Below the pieces are notes generated by a model, which did not search any database, was not told the origin of the DNA, and worked only from the letters and a program-made list of their open reading frames with translations. Of a DNA stretch of 64,000 nucleotides, positions 32,695 through 41,699 are shown piece after piece. Numbering within the stretch: position 1 is the stretch's first letter; every line of letters starts with the position of its first letter. Position numbers and translations under genes: made by a program. The DNA is from Marchantia polymorpha subsp. ruderalis (lineage: Eukaryota; Streptophyta; Marchantiopsida; Marchantiales; Marchantiaceae), in NCBI GenBank assembly GCA_037833965.1, contig AP031358.1, positions 2,550,001 to 2,614,000 of the forward strand, in the 5' to 3' direction.

Positions 32695-35526
32695 TCACAT
32701 GTGGTATTTCTTCAACCGCCACCCGTTCACTCGGGTGCCTAACAAATCGCCGGCCAGGTCCGCCAGTTGGATGGATCCATTCGGGAAGACTTCGACAACC
32801 CTGTAAGGTCCCATCCATCTTAGGTGTAGTTTGCCTGGGAATCTGGCATGCCTGCTGTCGTAGAGCAATGCCAAATCACCCGCCTGCAGGAGTACCGGTT
32901 TGATCTTTTTATCGTATCTCTCCTTTCGGCGGAGCTGGATTTTCCTGGTGCGATCTTCGGCGTCTCGTCTCCTCTCATCCAGCAGCGTGACCTCCTGTAA
33001 CCTGTAGAGCTGACTCTCCTCTGCGCCCATCCTCTGCAAATCCAACGTTCGTTGGGTGGGTACTTCAAATTCGATCGGGAGGATCGGGTGTTGCCCATAC
33101 ACCAGAAAGTATGGTGTCTGTTTGGTCGTGATCTTCTCAGCTGTCCGGTACGCCCATAGAGCGGCTGCTAGCTTCGTATCCCAGTCGTGAGCGTGATTCA
33201 CCGTGACCTTGAGTAGTATTTTACACAGCAGACCATTGGACTTCTCCGTCAGTCCATTTGCCTTGGGATTGTATGGAGTAGTCTTCCGGTGCTTGATGTG
33301 GAAATACCGTGTCAGATCTTCGATGATCTGATTCAGAAAATGCGTGCCCCGGTCGCTGACTAGCTCTAAGGGACATCCGTAGCGTGTGATGATCGACTCA
33401 AACAAGAAGGCTGCCACTGTGGCAGCATCATCCCTTCTGGTGGCCCTGACCTCTACCATTTTGGTGGCGTAGTCCGTTGCTACCAGAATGTAGCGCCTTC
33501 GTGTACTTCTAGTCACTGGTTGTATCGGCCCTACAAAGTCAATGCCCCACTTTTCGAAAGGTGCTAGAGGCATGATGGGAGTCAGGGGCCAACGTGTTGT
33601 AGGCGTCGGTCTCCCCGTCCTCTGGCAACTGTCGCACTTGCGGATGTAATCGAGAACATCCTTAAACATGGTCGGCCACCAATACCCCGCATTTAGAATC
33701 TTTGTGACCGTGTTCCTGGTGGCATAGTGTCCACCCGCCTCCTCTGTATGCATCGCACTCACTAGTCTTGGTACCTCTGATTCCTCCAGGCATCTGCATA
33801 AGCGCTCATCTGCCATCTTCTTGAACAAAACCCCCTGCTGGAGTTGGTACGGGCCTGCCTTATGAATAAAGACAGTTCGCTGTTCCAAATCCATGCCTAC
33901 GGGACACTGGAGGGTTGGCAGATATCGATACAGGTCGGCATAGCGGGACTCATGTCCTGCAGACAACTGAAATAACTCTTCATCTGGAAAATCGTCCACC
34001 AATTCCTCCTCTGTCGGCTGGGTCCATAATCGGGACAAGTAATCCGCATTTTCGTGGTGCACCCCTTTCCTGGTCTGGACTGTGTAGGTGAACTCTTGTA
34101 GTAACAACACCCACCTGGCGATCCGACCGGATAGGTCGGCTTTCTTGACTAGGTGTTGCAATGCGTAGTGATCCACATGGAACACAAACTCGTAGCAGAT
34201 TAGGTAGTGACGGAACTTTTTACAGGAGTACACCATCCCCAACGCTTCTCTCTCCGTCGTGGTGTACTTCCGCTCTGCTAGAGACAGCTGTCGGCTCGCG
34301 AAGTAGATCGGGTAGTCCTTTTTGTTGTCATCCTTTTGACTCAGTACTACACCGATGGCGAATGCAGATGTATCAACGTAAACATGGAATGGTCGATTCC
34401 AGTCTAGACTCCTTAGTACGGGAGCAGTCGTGAGTTTCGCTTTAAGAGCCTCAAATGCTGACTGCTGGTTCGCACCCCAAGCATAGGGCTCGTCCTTCTT
34501 CAACAACTTGGTCAGGTCCGCCGCCAGTATTGCATACAGGTGTATGAATCTTCGGTAGTAGCCCACATGACCCAGGAATGCTCGCAGCTCTCTTAGATTC
34601 GTGGGTGGCTCAAGCTCGAGTATAACCTTGACCTTCTCGATGTCCACCGCAATGCCGTCTGCCGAGACCCGATGACCCAACAAGATCCCACTAGTCATAA
34701 AGAAAAAGCACTTCTCGGGATGCAGTGATAAACTGCTCTCTCTACATTTGTCGAAGGTCTGCTTCAAGTGACTTAGGTGTTCAGACCGCTTCCCAAAGAC
34801 ACAGAAGTCATCTATGAATATTTCCAGGAACTTCCTCAGTTGTTCCTGGAAGATATTGGTCATCATCCGTTGAAAGGTGGCAGGCGCGTTGCACAGACCG
34901 AAGGGCATCTTGTGGTATGCGTAAGTTACCCAGTCGGTTGTGAACGTAGTTTTATCCTTGTCCTGTTCCCGGATAGACACCTGATTGTAACCTGAGAACC
35001 CATCCAGGAAGCTATAACATTCATGTCCTGCGACATGGTCTAGAATGGCATCCGTGAATGGTAACGGGTGATGATCCTTGCGTGTTGCTGCATTCAACTT
35101 CCGGAAATCCTGACACACTCGTATCTTACCCGTCAACTTCTTGGGTACGATAACAATCGGCGACACCCACTCACTGCTGAGCACAGGGTAAATAATACCA
35201 GCACTCAAGTACTTATCTATCTCCTCCTTAACTAGCAAGGAGTATTTTGGGTTGAGGCGATACTGGCGCTGTCGTATGGGTACTGAGTCGTCCAGTAAAT
35301 CGATACGGTGTTCCCCATACCGTGCAGGTATCCCCTTCATGTCTTCGATCTTCCAGGCGAAGACGTCGACATAATGGCTAAGGAATGCCTGTACTTTCCT
35401 TAGCTCGTCTCCTCTCACTGCGCTTGATACCTTCAAGCACTTGTCGGGACTGAGTTGTACTTCGTGACAGTCACTAGGGTCGACAATGCCCTCGGTGTGA
35501 CTCGTCTCACTCCTTCCCAGTCCCAC
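32695..35526 (-). CDS. Pol: reverse transcriptase - RNase H - integrase
   Basis: 943 residues, in frame with the protease ORF and reached through the UAG at 35538-35536. RT about 110-290, with LDGFSGYNQ (174-182) and catalytic FIDDF (237-241). RNase H about 370-500, with D385 (VYVDTS), E427 (TTEREAL) and D452 (VDHYAL). Integrase: zinc-binding H593/H600/C631/C634, catalytic D663 (GIDFVGP), D725 (SDRGTHF) and E761 with the D-D-35-E spacing. GPY motif at 906-908; the protein ends without a chromodomain about 30 residues later. All catalytic residues are present. The first residues after the stop (QLTVGLGRSE) lie in the same frame, so 35526 is an artificial left edge rather than an initiation codon. 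Expected product: part of a Gag-Pol polyprotein cleaved by the element's protease. Confidence 0.95.
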   Translation of the reverse strand: MGLGRSETSHTEGIVDPSDCHEVQLSPDKCLKVSSAVRGDELRKVQAFLSHYVDVFAWKIEDMKGIPARYGEHRIDLLDDSVPIRQRQYRLNPKYSLLVKEEIDKYLSAGIIYPVLSSEWVSPIVIVPKKLTGKIRVCQDFRKLNAATRKDHHPLPFTDAILDHVAGHECYSFLDGFSGYNQVSIREQDKDKTTFTTDWVTYAYHKMPFGLCNAPATFQRMMTNIFQEQLRKFLEIFIDDFCVFGKRSEHLSHLKQTFDKCRESSLSLHPEKCFFFMTSGILLGHRVSADGIAVDIEKVKVILELEPPTNLRELRAFLGHVGYYRRFIHLYAILAADLTKLLKKDEPYAWGANQQSAFEALKAKLTTAPVLRSLDWNRPFHVYVDTSAFAIGVVLSQKDDNKKDYPIYFASRQLSLAERKYTTTEREALGMVYSCKKFRHYLICYEFVFHVDHYALQHLVKKADLSGRIARWVLLLQEFTYTVQTRKGVHHENADYLSRLWTQPTEEELVDDFPDEELFQLSAGHESRYADLYRYLPTLQCPVGMDLEQRTVFIHKAGPYQLQQGVLFKKMADERLCRCLEESEVPRLVSAMHTEEAGGHYATRNTVTKILNAGYWWPTMFKDVLDYIRKCDSCQRTGRPTPTTRWPLTPIMPLAPFEKWGIDFVGPIQPVTRSTRRRYILVATDYATKMVEVRATRRDDAATVAAFLFESIITRYGCPLELVSDRGTHFLNQIIEDLTRYFHIKHRKTTPYNPKANGLTEKSNGLLCKILLKVTVNHAHDWDTKLAAALWAYRTAEKITTKQTPYFLVYGQHPILPIEFEVPTQRTLDLQRMGAEESQLYRLQEVTLLDERRRDAEDRTRKIQLRRKERYDKKIKPVLLQAGDLALLYDSRHARFPGKLHLRWMGPYRVVEVFPNGSIQLADLAGDLLGTRVNGWRLKKYHM

Positions 35527-35529
35527 AGT

Positions 35530-35538
35530 TAATTGCTA
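35530..35538 (-). promoter_or_regulatory. UAG-CAA-UUA readthrough context between protease and RT
   Basis: The stop ending the protease frame is TAG followed by CAA TTA, matching the UAG-CAR-YYA leaky-stop signal known from tobamoviruses. The downstream RT frame continues in phase 0. The match is seen directly; readthrough activity is inferred. Confidence 0.75.
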
Positions 35539-36480
35539 TTCGTCTTCCGGCTGAATAGCTTCCGGCTCTTCTTCTTCTCCCACCGAACAGCAGGCAACGA
35601 ATCCCACGAAATAATCGGATTCGGTACCACTGGAATCCGATCGCGCGGTCGACTCACTGTCCCCGCCCGATGTGTAACCTGCACTTGTCGATGGGGTCTC
35701 TCCTTCGTGTCTGACCCTATTCCAGGGCACCGTAATGGTTTTGGTCGGTTCCGAAGGATGGGGAAACTTAAGGCGATGCCTTCGCCAATCACATCTGACT
35801 TGTGCGCCATATAGCCATGGTCGCTCGAGCAGAACGTCATAGCCCTGCTTCATCATCGGTTGAAGGATGATATACGTCAACCGAAAGTCCGCACCCCCGA
35901 TGATTGTCTTGACATTGCGCAGCATACCTGCAGGCATTCTCCGCGTCTGATCCGCTAATCTCAACACACGCTTCGAGGGTTCGTATTGACTGAACCCCAA
36001 GGCTCTCGCGGTATCCTCCGTCATTATGTTGACTCCTGATCCAGAGTCGATTGGCACCCTGCGTACACAACACCCTGCTATTTCCACATCGATCTCTGGT
36101 GGCCCTTGGTCTTCGCTCTCCACTTGATATACTTGAGAGGATGTGGATGCGCGCGGCTTCCGCGGACGCCGTAGCGAAAGCATCAACATTCTCCGATATG
36201 TCTTATTGTCCTCCAAGAGCTGCTTGAACGTGATGTTCACTTTTCGACTCCCGAGATCTTCGACCAAGTCATAGTGGGCGCGTTGGGTCGCCGGGGTCGG
36301 CGACGCTCTGCGAGGTTCCACGGTGGCTGCCAACTTCGCCCCAAGGGAGGATGTCAAGTCTGGCCGCGGTGGGTCCTTTTGAGTGCGGATCGCTTCCTTC
36401 AACAGGTTGGTTACCTCGTTGCGGATATCCGGAGCATAGTCCCGTTTCAGCAAGCGCACTGGCTCGTCCTCGACTGCTGT
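35536..36480 (-). CDS. Protease region of the polyprotein
   Basis: An open stretch of about 314 codons between two in-frame UAGs. Numbered from 36459, it carries the retropepsin active site IDSGSGVNIM with D138-S139-G140, followed by the family-like pattern ILQPMMKQGYDVLLERPWL about 80 residues on. The tail is acidic (SVGEEEEPEAIQPEDE). There is no ATG at its start; it is in frame with gag, so it is expected to be made by suppression of the gag stop or to be part of an ancestral unbroken polyprotein. The function would be maturation cleavage of Gag-Pol. Confidence 0.85.
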   Translation of the reverse strand, partial: TAVEDEPVRLLKRDYAPDIRNEVTNLLKEAIRTQKDPPRPDLTSSLGAKLAATVEPRRASPTPATQRAHYDLVEDLGSRKVNITFKQLLEDNKTYRRMLMLSLRRPRKPRASTSSQVYQVESEDQGPPEIDVEIAGCCVRRVPIDSGSGVNIMTEDTARALGFSQYEPSKRVLRLADQTRRMPAGMLRNVKTIIGGADFRLTYIILQPMMKQGYDVLLERPWLYGAQVRCDWRRHRLKFPHPSEPTKTITVPWNRVRHEGETPSTSAGYTSGGDSESTARSDSSGTESDYFVGFVACCSVGEEEEPEAIQPEDE

Positions 36481-38367
36481 CTAGGGGCGCACTGCTGGTG
36501 CCTCTCGCGTAGCCGAAGACTTCCGTGCAGGTCGCAAGTCGGACTTGCTGGATGTCTTCTCCTTCCCTTTTCCCGTCCGGTCGTCGGTTCTCCGTTCGTG
36601 CTTGCGAGTGTCACGCTCTTGCTCCTTCGATTTCTTGGAACTACGAGTTTCGACCCGTGCGCACATAACCTCTTCCGCCGGCCATTCTTCGTCTTCATCA
36701 TCCCCGTCTGAACCTACTTCGACCTGGTTAACTTGGACGTCCTCCTTGGCAGGAGGGTTCACAAATCGTACCGCTGGCCGAGGGACTGGTGGCTGATCAC
36801 ACTCTGGCGCAGTATGCCCGGTCTTCTTGCAATTACTACATGTCGGAACATAATCGTTTCGCCTTTTTGGATGGGGACACTGCGGTGAGAAGTGTCCAAC
36901 TTCCCCGCAATTATAACAAGCTCGCGGTGGCGGTGGGTCAAACGTCCCTGGAGGTGCTCTCCGCCTCACGGGTACTGTAGTGGCCCGATCCACCGGATGA
37001 TATCGTGGGACTTGCATTGCTGAAACTGCAGTAGGGGTAGGAACCGACTGGACGGCGTAGGCTGTCTCTTCGCTAGCCTCTCCATAGTACTGGGGGTGCT
37101 CTCCATAGTACGGTTGTGCCCACTCTACTGCGTTGACTGGATATGACGGACGGGTGGTAAGGCACTCGGTGTTTGCATGTCCCACCGCCCCGCACGTAGT
37201 ACACCATAAGTTCGCTCGCACTCTCCCGGGTGATTTTCGGCGATCATGCCCGCCTACCACTTGAACCTTGAGATCGGCGAAGTCCTTCACAAGGGTCTCC
37301 ATCTTCGAGGCTATGTCTCCCGGCGCTCTGTCCGTAGTCACTCGTCGGGTGCCCTTTTTCTTCGCTGCCCCATGCTTCTTCCTCTTCTTCTCCTCCTCCG
37401 ACGATGAGGTTTCCTCTTCATCGGATGAGGAACGGTTCTCGTCCGAAGACGAGTCCTCCGATGACGGAGTTGTACCTCTACGTCGTCTTCGCCCTCCCTT
37501 CGGTTTTCGCTCCTTCGACTCCCGTCTCTCTCTCCCTCTTCGGTTGAGAGTGGAAGTTTCGAAGGCTTCTGCCGATGCAATCACATCCTCAAAAGTGTCG
37601 CACTTGCTGCGTCGGCAAAAGGTCTCCATCTCCCGAGTTAAACCGGTCACGTACCAATCCACAGCTTGTTGTACCGAGAAAGGGGACCCTGGTCCGGTTT
37701 TCGGTATTCTGTCAAGGAGGTCCAGAAATCTCTCAGTGTAGTCACGCAGACTCTCCTTCTTCTCTCGCTGCAAATTACGTAACTTTGTCAAAACCCGGCT
37801 GTCGTAGCCGAGCTCGCGGAAGCGGCGAAGGAACTTCTCCTTCAGCTGGGCCCATGTTGTCAACCCAGTCGGATCGATGCTCTCGTGATTGTACCAACTC
37901 CTCGCTTTCTTCCGCAGAAGGCTTGGAAAGATCCTTAGTCGGTCGTCGTCTGCGATCTCGCGATTGGCAATAGACACCGATTCGAACAACTTGATGTATG
38001 AATCTGCATCGTCGTCATCCCCACTCCCTTTATACTTTGGGTAGGAATGTTTAGTAATCGGCTGAGGTAGCCGCACATTGGCTTGTCCGTCCGCCATCGG
38101 TGTGTCTGTCGACGGTTCTCGGGCGGTCGTTTCTAATTCACGAGGCGGGTCCGTGCAAGGAATATCTAGTAGAACTGTAAGCACCAAGTTTGGTTCCGAG
38201 TCGCCGGGGGTAGGTTCCCCAAGGATGTCGGCCGAACTAGGCTTAGGTACTCTTTTTGGTGTTTTCTTGTTTTGACGCCGTGTCTCTTCCACGGCCTTCT
38301 CTGAATCTCGTCGGAACCTGCGGACAGCTCTAGCACTTAGGTTGCTCCCGCTAGCCCCAGTCGACAT
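36481..38367 (-). CDS. Gag: capsid-like domain with three CCHC zinc knuckles
   Basis: 628 residues from ATG 38367, the first ATG after the PBS in this frame. Retrotransposon gag domain about 105-275 (YPKYKGSGDDDDADSYIKLF, RKKARSWYN, LTTWAQLKEKFLRRFRELG, LRDYTERFLDLLDRIP). Basic and Ser/Glu-rich linker about 275-345. Zinc knuckles CX2CX4HX4C at 389-402, 484-497 and 510-523, the nucleic-acid-binding part. The C-terminus is Lys/Glu/Arg-rich. Ends at TAG 36483-36481. Role: forms the virus-like particle and packages the RNA. Confidence 0.95.
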   Translation of the reverse strand: MSTGASGSNLSARAVRRFRRDSEKAVEETRRQNKKTPKRVPKPSSADILGEPTPGDSEPNLVLTVLLDIPCTDPPRELETTAREPSTDTPMADGQANVRLPQPITKHSYPKYKGSGDDDDADSYIKLFESVSIANREIADDDRLRIFPSLLRKKARSWYNHESIDPTGLTTWAQLKEKFLRRFRELGYDSRVLTKLRNLQREKKESLRDYTERFLDLLDRIPKTGPGSPFSVQQAVDWYVTGLTREMETFCRRSKCDTFEDVIASAEAFETSTLNRRGRERRESKERKPKGGRRRRRGTTPSSEDSSSDENRSSSDEEETSSSEEEKKRKKHGAAKKKGTRRVTTDRAPGDIASKMETLVKDFADLKVQVVGGHDRRKSPGRVRANLWCTTCGAVGHANTECLTTRPSYPVNAVEWAQPYYGEHPQYYGEASEETAYAVQSVPTPTAVSAMQVPRYHPVDRATTVPVRRRAPPGTFDPPPPRACYNCGEVGHFSPQCPHPKRRNDYVPTCSNCKKTGHTAPECDQPPVPRPAVRFVNPPAKEDVQVNQVEVGSDGDDEDEEWPAEEVMCARVETRSSKKSKEQERDTRKHERRTDDRTGKGKEKTSSKSDLRPARKSSATREAPAVRP

Positions 38368-38413
38368 TCACCGAGCATGGCTGCTCGTAAAAACCCCGGT
38401 GTTGACGCAACTG

Positions 38414-38431
38414 TCCCCGGCAGCGGCGCCA
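38414..38431 (-). promoter_or_regulatory. Primer-binding site, tRNA-Asp type
   Basis: TGGCGCCGCTGCCGGGGA on the - strand matches the complement of the plant tRNA-Asp(GUC) 3' end (TGGCGCCGTTGCCGGGGA) at 17 of 18 positions. It lies 22 nt inside the LTR end, farther than usual. Confidence 0.8.
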
Positions 38432-38453
38432 AAAAGAAGTTGTCGGCTTCTTA

Positions 38454-38677
38454 TGTAATAACCCACTAAAGGCTAAAACTGCAATATAGTGGTAGAAAGG
38501 TCGAACCCACAGGGACAGAGGAACACACAGGGTACAAAGTGTCACGTTTTAACAGACTATTGAGGAGTTTGAATTCTCAGGCAACTGTCACTCCCAGAAA
38601 TACTGCAAGTGTCCACTCGGAGCGCACTCGGAGGTCGCACAGTGCAGCGTAAAACACACACACACACACACCTGAAA
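38454..38677 (-). mobile_element. 5' LTR, 3'-terminal 224 bp adjoining the PBS
   Basis: Matches the last 224 bp of the 3' LTR and ends GGGTTATTACA at 38454. It stops abruptly next to the TG/CA microsatellite at CCTGAAA, where the + strand fragment beginning TGTGGTAACCC follows. Confidence 0.9.
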
Positions 38678-40686
38678 TGTGGTAACCCACTTTTTGTTTT
38701 TTGTCGGAACTAAAACATTTTTGAATAGTAAGTACCGCGGCAGCAGCTGTAAATAGTAATCGGTACGCGAAACCAGAGTAAAAAGAGGATCCAGGACAGT
38801 CAAGGGGTTTTGGGCTTAGGCCACAGTGGGACGCTTGGGACGGAACGGGCGGTTCATGCTGCAGGATCAGCTTCGAGCACCTTCGGCGGTAAATCACTCA
38901 TAACTTTCTCAATTCGTAACGCCTTGAGTTGCTTCGGGTCTTGTTGCAAAGAGCTCGCGACGCTCGTTCTAACGAGACCAAGAACTTGTGAAACGGATGA
39001 GAGGTCACTGAGTTATGAGTGTCGGAAGTTACTAATGGGGGGGCCTTTGGTAGAGCGACTTTGGCGGTACGCCTTCGGCGGAAGAACCGCCGGAAGATGC
39101 GCCTTGGGCGGTAGACGCCTTCGGTCAACGCCTTCGGGTCAACGCCTTCGGCGATACGGGAGAGTGCATTCGGCGGAAGAGTGAAACCCTCATAACTTTC
39201 TCAATGCGCAACGCCTCGACTTCGTTGGGGTCTCGTTGGAAAGAGCTCGACGCGCTGATTCTAACGAGCCCAAGAACGCCACGAACGGAGGAGAATTCCG
39301 GGAGTTATAAAGGTCGCAAGATACTCAGCTTTCCGCCTGCGCACCGGCGAAGAAAGTTTTGTCCTATGCGCGGACGAAGGAAGTTCGCCTGTGCACAGGC
39401 GCTTCGGCGTGGGCGGGAAATCCGCCTTGGGCCTTAGAAATGCGCCTTGTGAGGTAGAAAGTGTACGGCGCCTTCTGCGCCAGGTCATCGCCGCGGACGG
39501 CCAGGACAACGCCGCGGACGGACAAGTCAGCGCAGCGGACGGACAGCTCAGCGCCGCAGACAGCCAGGTCATCGCCGCGGACGGACTGTGGATAGGCGAA
39601 CGCCTTCGGCGGAAGAGTAAAACCGACATTACTTTCTCAATTCTTAGCGGTTTGACTTGATTCGGGTCTCGTTGGAAAGAACTCGACGAGCTGGTTCCAA
39701 CGAGACCAAGATCTCTTGAAACGGATGAGGCATCACCGAGTTAGAAGCGGCGGAAGTTTCTGATATGGAGGGCCTTCGGTGCTAACATTTAGAGGGGCCT
39801 TCGGCGTTAACACTTAGAGAGGCGGCTTACGCCGCGGACGGACGCGGACGCCTGTGCACAGGCGGACGGCCTGTGCACAGGCGGGTTGCAAGTAGGCGGC
39901 CTGTGCACAGGCAGGCCTTCGGCGGAAGGGTAAAATTGACATAGTGTTTTCAATTCTTAATGGTTTGCGGTGGTTAGGGTCTCGTTGGAAAGAGCTCGCG
40001 ACGCTCGTTCCAACGAGCCCAAGAACGCCTGGGACGGATGGGAATTTAGGGAGTTAGGACTATCGGAAGATACGTAGACGTTCTCCTTCGGCCCTAGATG
40101 TTCGCCTTCGGGGTTACGCTTCCGGGAATTCCGCCTTCGGAGGTAGGGAGATCGACTTTTGTCCGATGCGCGGACGGACGCCTTCGACGGTTGCAGGCCT
40201 TCGGCGGAAGAGTAAAACAGTGATAACTTTCTCAATTCTTATTCGTTTGACTTGGTTAGGGGCTCGTTGGAAAGAGCACAACACGCTCGTTCCAACGAGC
40301 CCAAGAACGTTGCAAACGAAGCAGGGATCCGTGAGTTATGGGCGTCGGGGTGACTGTTAGAGATTGACAAGGTGTGGAAGTGCGTCTTTGGCGGTTGGAC
40401 GCATTCGGCGGTGCGCGGAAGGAGATTTCCTCCGGCGAGGATCGGGTGGTCATGAATGTAGAATGTTCAGGTGTGGCAGTGGCGGCCTGCGAGTAGGCGG
40501 CTTGCGTGTAGGACGCGTGGAACCCACAGTCCTCGGATTTTGGAGAAGGAATTTTGGCCTAGGTTCAGAGATCTTGCGGGGCCCATATCTTTGCGATGGA
40601 CGGTCGGATGGATCTGAAATTTTGTGGGGCCGTTGATCTCGGCCGGCCACGCCTGCCTGCAAATTTTCCGCCTCAGATCTTGGGTG
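38678..40686 (+). mobile_element. Truncated + strand LTR (U3 part) of the second subfamily, inserted in the 5' LTR
   Basis: Starts with the subfamily-2 terminus TGTGGTAACCCACTTTTTG and runs about 2 kb through U3-like GC-rich repeats, then is cut off at 40686 by the 3' terminus of a - strand LTR. It contains no trace of the LTR-encoded ORF, promoter or 3' end. The 5 bp before it are TGAAA; TGAAA recurs at 40908-40912 beside the same microsatellite in the next LTR, which fits an insertion at that target site. Confidence 0.75.
38886..40350 (+). repeat. Array of five about 135-bp units with a conserved hairpin
   Basis: Units at about 38886-39024, 39187-39315, 39620-39755, 39936-40070 and 40218-40350. 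Each begins with a form of ATAACTTTCTCAATTC, has a core CTCGTTGGAAAGAGCTC followed by CCAACGAG(A/C)CCAAGA, and ends near GAGTTAT. In unit 4 the arms CTCGTTGGAA (39981-39990) and TTCCAACGAG (40008-40017) are perfectly complementary. The spacers between units hold GCCTTCGGC and GCCTGTGCACAGGC palindromes. Normal LTRs of the family carry one such unit in U3 (about 5166-5285, 12170-12300, 23245-23365, 32265-32380). Confidence 0.8.
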
Positions 40687-41653
40687 TGTAATAACCCACT
40701 AAAGGCTAAAACTGCAATATAGTGGTTGAAAGGTCGAACCCACAGGGACAGAGGAACACACAGGGTACAAAGTGTCACGTTTTAACAGACTATTGAGGAG
40801 TTTGAATTCTCAGGCAACTGTCACTCCCAGAAATACTGCAAGTGTCCACTCGGAGCGCACTCGGAGGTCGCACAGTGCAGCGTAACACACACACACACAC
40901 ACACACCTGAAACTACAGAAACACAACCCAGAGATCCGTTAGGACCTCTACTTCAAGATTTCAGGGGGAAAGTCTCTCAAGAGTACACTCGGCAAAAGCT
41001 GCGGGCAGTGACTTCCAACTCCGGCTTTTACAACACTTCCACTAGCTTGCTGCTAGTGTAGGAAACCCGGTTTGGACTGCCTACTTCGGATCGAAGTCAC
41101 TCCTACGCGGTGAACAACACTCTCAACTCACAAAACGCGCAGAGAACACAGGTCCGCACCGAAGGACTCACTGTGAAACATTCCAGTAACACAACAACAG
41201 TCTATTGAAGAGTTTGAATTCTCAGGCACTTGTCATTCCCAGAAATACTACAGGGGTTACCCTCAAGGCACCTGCTGCAGTGTAACCTGAATTTACAACC
41301 AAGGCTTACACGAAGTAGCGAAACTTCACTTTGGCATTCAGGGGAAAAATCCCAAAGGAGTACAATCAGAAAGAAACACTCGAAGGTGTAGGGGCGAAAC
41401 TGTTCAAGTATCTAACTAGTCACTGGCTCTGAGCATCGGCAGTCACCCGCAGGTGCAGTTCCGAACTACTCAAGTCTCTAACCAATGTACTAGCTCTGAA
41501 CATTCGGCCGAAGGCCTTCAGCTACAAAATGCGGAACGCTAAGTTGTAACTCCTCGTGCGTGGTGACAGAACTCAAGGACACAAACACGCAAAGGAAATG
41601 GGTTCCTGATCTGCACTTCTGATGGGAAAGAACCCCAGGCAAAACGCCTGGAA

Positions 41654-41663
41654 CTATTTTATA
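41654..41663 (-). promoter_or_regulatory. TATA box of the 5' LTR
   Basis: TATAAAATAG on the - strand, 37 bp after the LTR ORF stop. If active, its transcript would have to cross the 2-kb foreign fragment before reaching the PBS and gag. Confidence 0.7.
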
Positions 41664-41699
41664 CCTTCTAAGTCCTACCTAGCACTACACTGCACTACG

